A program made the translations under genes and the position numbers. Positions 5,222-5,847 of a stretch of 5,847 bases of DNA are shown here, piece after piece. The first letter of the stretch is position 1. Each line of letters begins with the position of its first letter. The notes under the pieces are model-generated. The model did no database searches and was not told the origin of the DNA. It saw only the letters and a program-made list of their open reading frames with translations. Source of the DNA: F23-B02 sp963632825 (GTDB lineage: Bacteria > Bacillota > Clostridia > Oscillospirales > Oscillospiraceae); NCBI GenBank assembly GCA_963632825.1, contig CAVGWF010000081.1:1-5847 (forward strand), in the 5' to 3' direction.

Positions 5222-5769
5222 TGAAGAAGATACTTAAGCTCACAGCCATCCTTTTCCTCATCTCCGCTATCGTTGCAGGTGTACTTGGTGTTGTACATGA
5301 GCTTACCAACAGCAGAATAGAACAGCTGAAAAAGGAGAAGCTTGAGGATGCATATGCAGAGGTTCTGGAGGGCAGCTATGAGGATGCTACCTACACCGGC
5401 AATGATACTAACATTAACAAAATATCCAAGGCTTATGCCGAGGACGGAAGTCTTATAGGCTATGTCGTAGAGACCACCGTTACCGGCAGCCAGGGCAGCA
5501 TCACCATCATCATCGGTGTCGACACCGACTATAAGTGCACCGGCATATCCATCACTTCGTCCAGCGAGACCTCCGGCCTCGGCGCCGTTGCCTCCAGCCC
5601 CAGCGACAAGGGCGTCGCCTTCCGCGAGCAGTTTGTCGGTCAGGGCTCCGATGTTGCCCTTGTTAAGAAGGGCGGCAGCATAAACGCGCTCACCGGTGCG
5701 ACCATCACATCCAACGCAGTTACCGGCGCGGTAGCCTCCGCTACGGCAGCCTGCGAGAGTCTGGGTTAA
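5221..5769 (+). CDS. rnfG: Rnf complex FMN-binding subunit RnfG
   Basis: Membrane-anchored flavoprotein of 182 residues. Residues 4-26 form one N-terminal transmembrane helix after MKK; the rest is an extracytoplasmic FMN-binding domain. ETSGLGAVASS (116-126) matches the conserved ETPGLG-type stretch. ApbE-type flavin transferase would attach FMN by a phosphoester bond to Thr161 in INALTGATITS (154-164). The position usually written as Asp in the DxxS/TGAT motif is Asn155 here. RnfG passes electrons between the membrane part and other subunits of the complex. The ATG overlaps the rnfD stop by one base (TAATG). No apbE gene is in the window, so the modifying enzyme must be encoded elsewhere. 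Confidence 0.95.
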   Translation: MKKILKLTAILFLISAIVAGVLGVVHELTNSRIEQLKKEKLEDAYAEVLEGSYEDATYTGNDTNINKISKAYAEDGSLIGYVVETTVTGSQGSITIIIGVDTDYKCTGISITSSSETSGLGAVASSPSDKGVAFREQFVGQGSDVALVKKGGSINALTGATITSNAVTGAVASATAACESLG

Positions 5770-5775
5770 GGAGGT
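5768..5775 (+). promoter_or_regulatory. Shine-Dalgarno of rnfE
   Basis: AAGGAGGT begins within the rnfG stop codon (5767-5769) and ends eight bases before the ATG at 5784. Unlike the two earlier junctions, the genes here are separated by 14 bases and the site is not inside the upstream coding sequence proper. Confidence 0.8.
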
Positions 5776-5783
5776 AGACTTAA

Positions 5784-5847
5784 ATGAATATCAAAAAACA
5801 GTTTAAGGAAGGCCTTATCACCAATAACCCCGTTCTCGTACAGCTCA
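5784..5847 (+). CDS. rnfE: Rnf complex membrane subunit RnfE (N-terminal fragment)
   Basis: Starts at ATG 5784 behind AAGGAGGT and runs off the window edge. The 21 readable residues include FKEGLITNNPVLVQL, the typical opening of RnfE, a six-helix membrane subunit of the Rnf/Nqr family. Position directly after rnfG fits the clostridial order rnfCDGEAB, so rnfA and rnfB are expected beyond the window. Nothing of the helices can be judged. Confidence 0.9.
   Translation, partial: MNIKKQFKEGLITNNPVLVQL

Overview
The window reads as chromosomal DNA of a gut-type, Gram-positive anaerobe of the class Clostridia with a moderately GC-rich genome. This is inferred from a class B sortase, strong AGGAGG-type ribosome binding sites, and an Rnf operon in the gene order C-D-G-E that is typical of Clostridia and acetogens. 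Species cannot be assigned from the sequence alone.

Layout: positions 2-55 hold the last codons of a plus-strand gene whose product ends in a hydrophobic stretch plus a basic tail, as a surface-anchored protein would. After a short spacer with a perfect hairpin comes a complete sortase B gene (115-858, +). A hairpin built around the sortase stop codon separates it from a convergent gene, a cytoplasmic glycoside hydrolase of family 2 (879-2570, -). An AT-rich divergent spacer (2571-2852) holds promoters for both sides. It contains a 13-bp palindrome over a putative -10 box of the hydrolase gene, and phased A-tracts upstream of a good extended -10 promoter facing the Rnf operon. From 2853 to the window end run rnfC, rnfD, rnfG and the first codons of rnfE, all on the plus strand and tightly packed.

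How the genes work together: RnfC, D, G and E belong to the membrane-bound ferredoxin:NAD+ oxidoreductase (Rnf complex), which couples electron transfer from reduced ferredoxin to NAD+ with export of Na+ or H+. RnfA and RnfB should follow just outside the window. The first two junctions are translationally coupled: start and stop codons overlap, and each Shine-Dalgarno lies inside an Ala-Ala-Lys-Glu-Ala coding tail. The sortase and its upstream neighbour probably form a separate surface-anchoring pair, and the hydrolase is a stand-alone sugar-processing enzyme. No functional link among the three blocks is visible.

I see no mobile element, CRISPR array, tRNA or rRNA, and no clear sign of an undescribed system. 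The best candidates for follow-up are the operator palindrome, the repeated tail/Shine-Dalgarno module in the rnf operon, and the unassigned substrate of the hydrolase.
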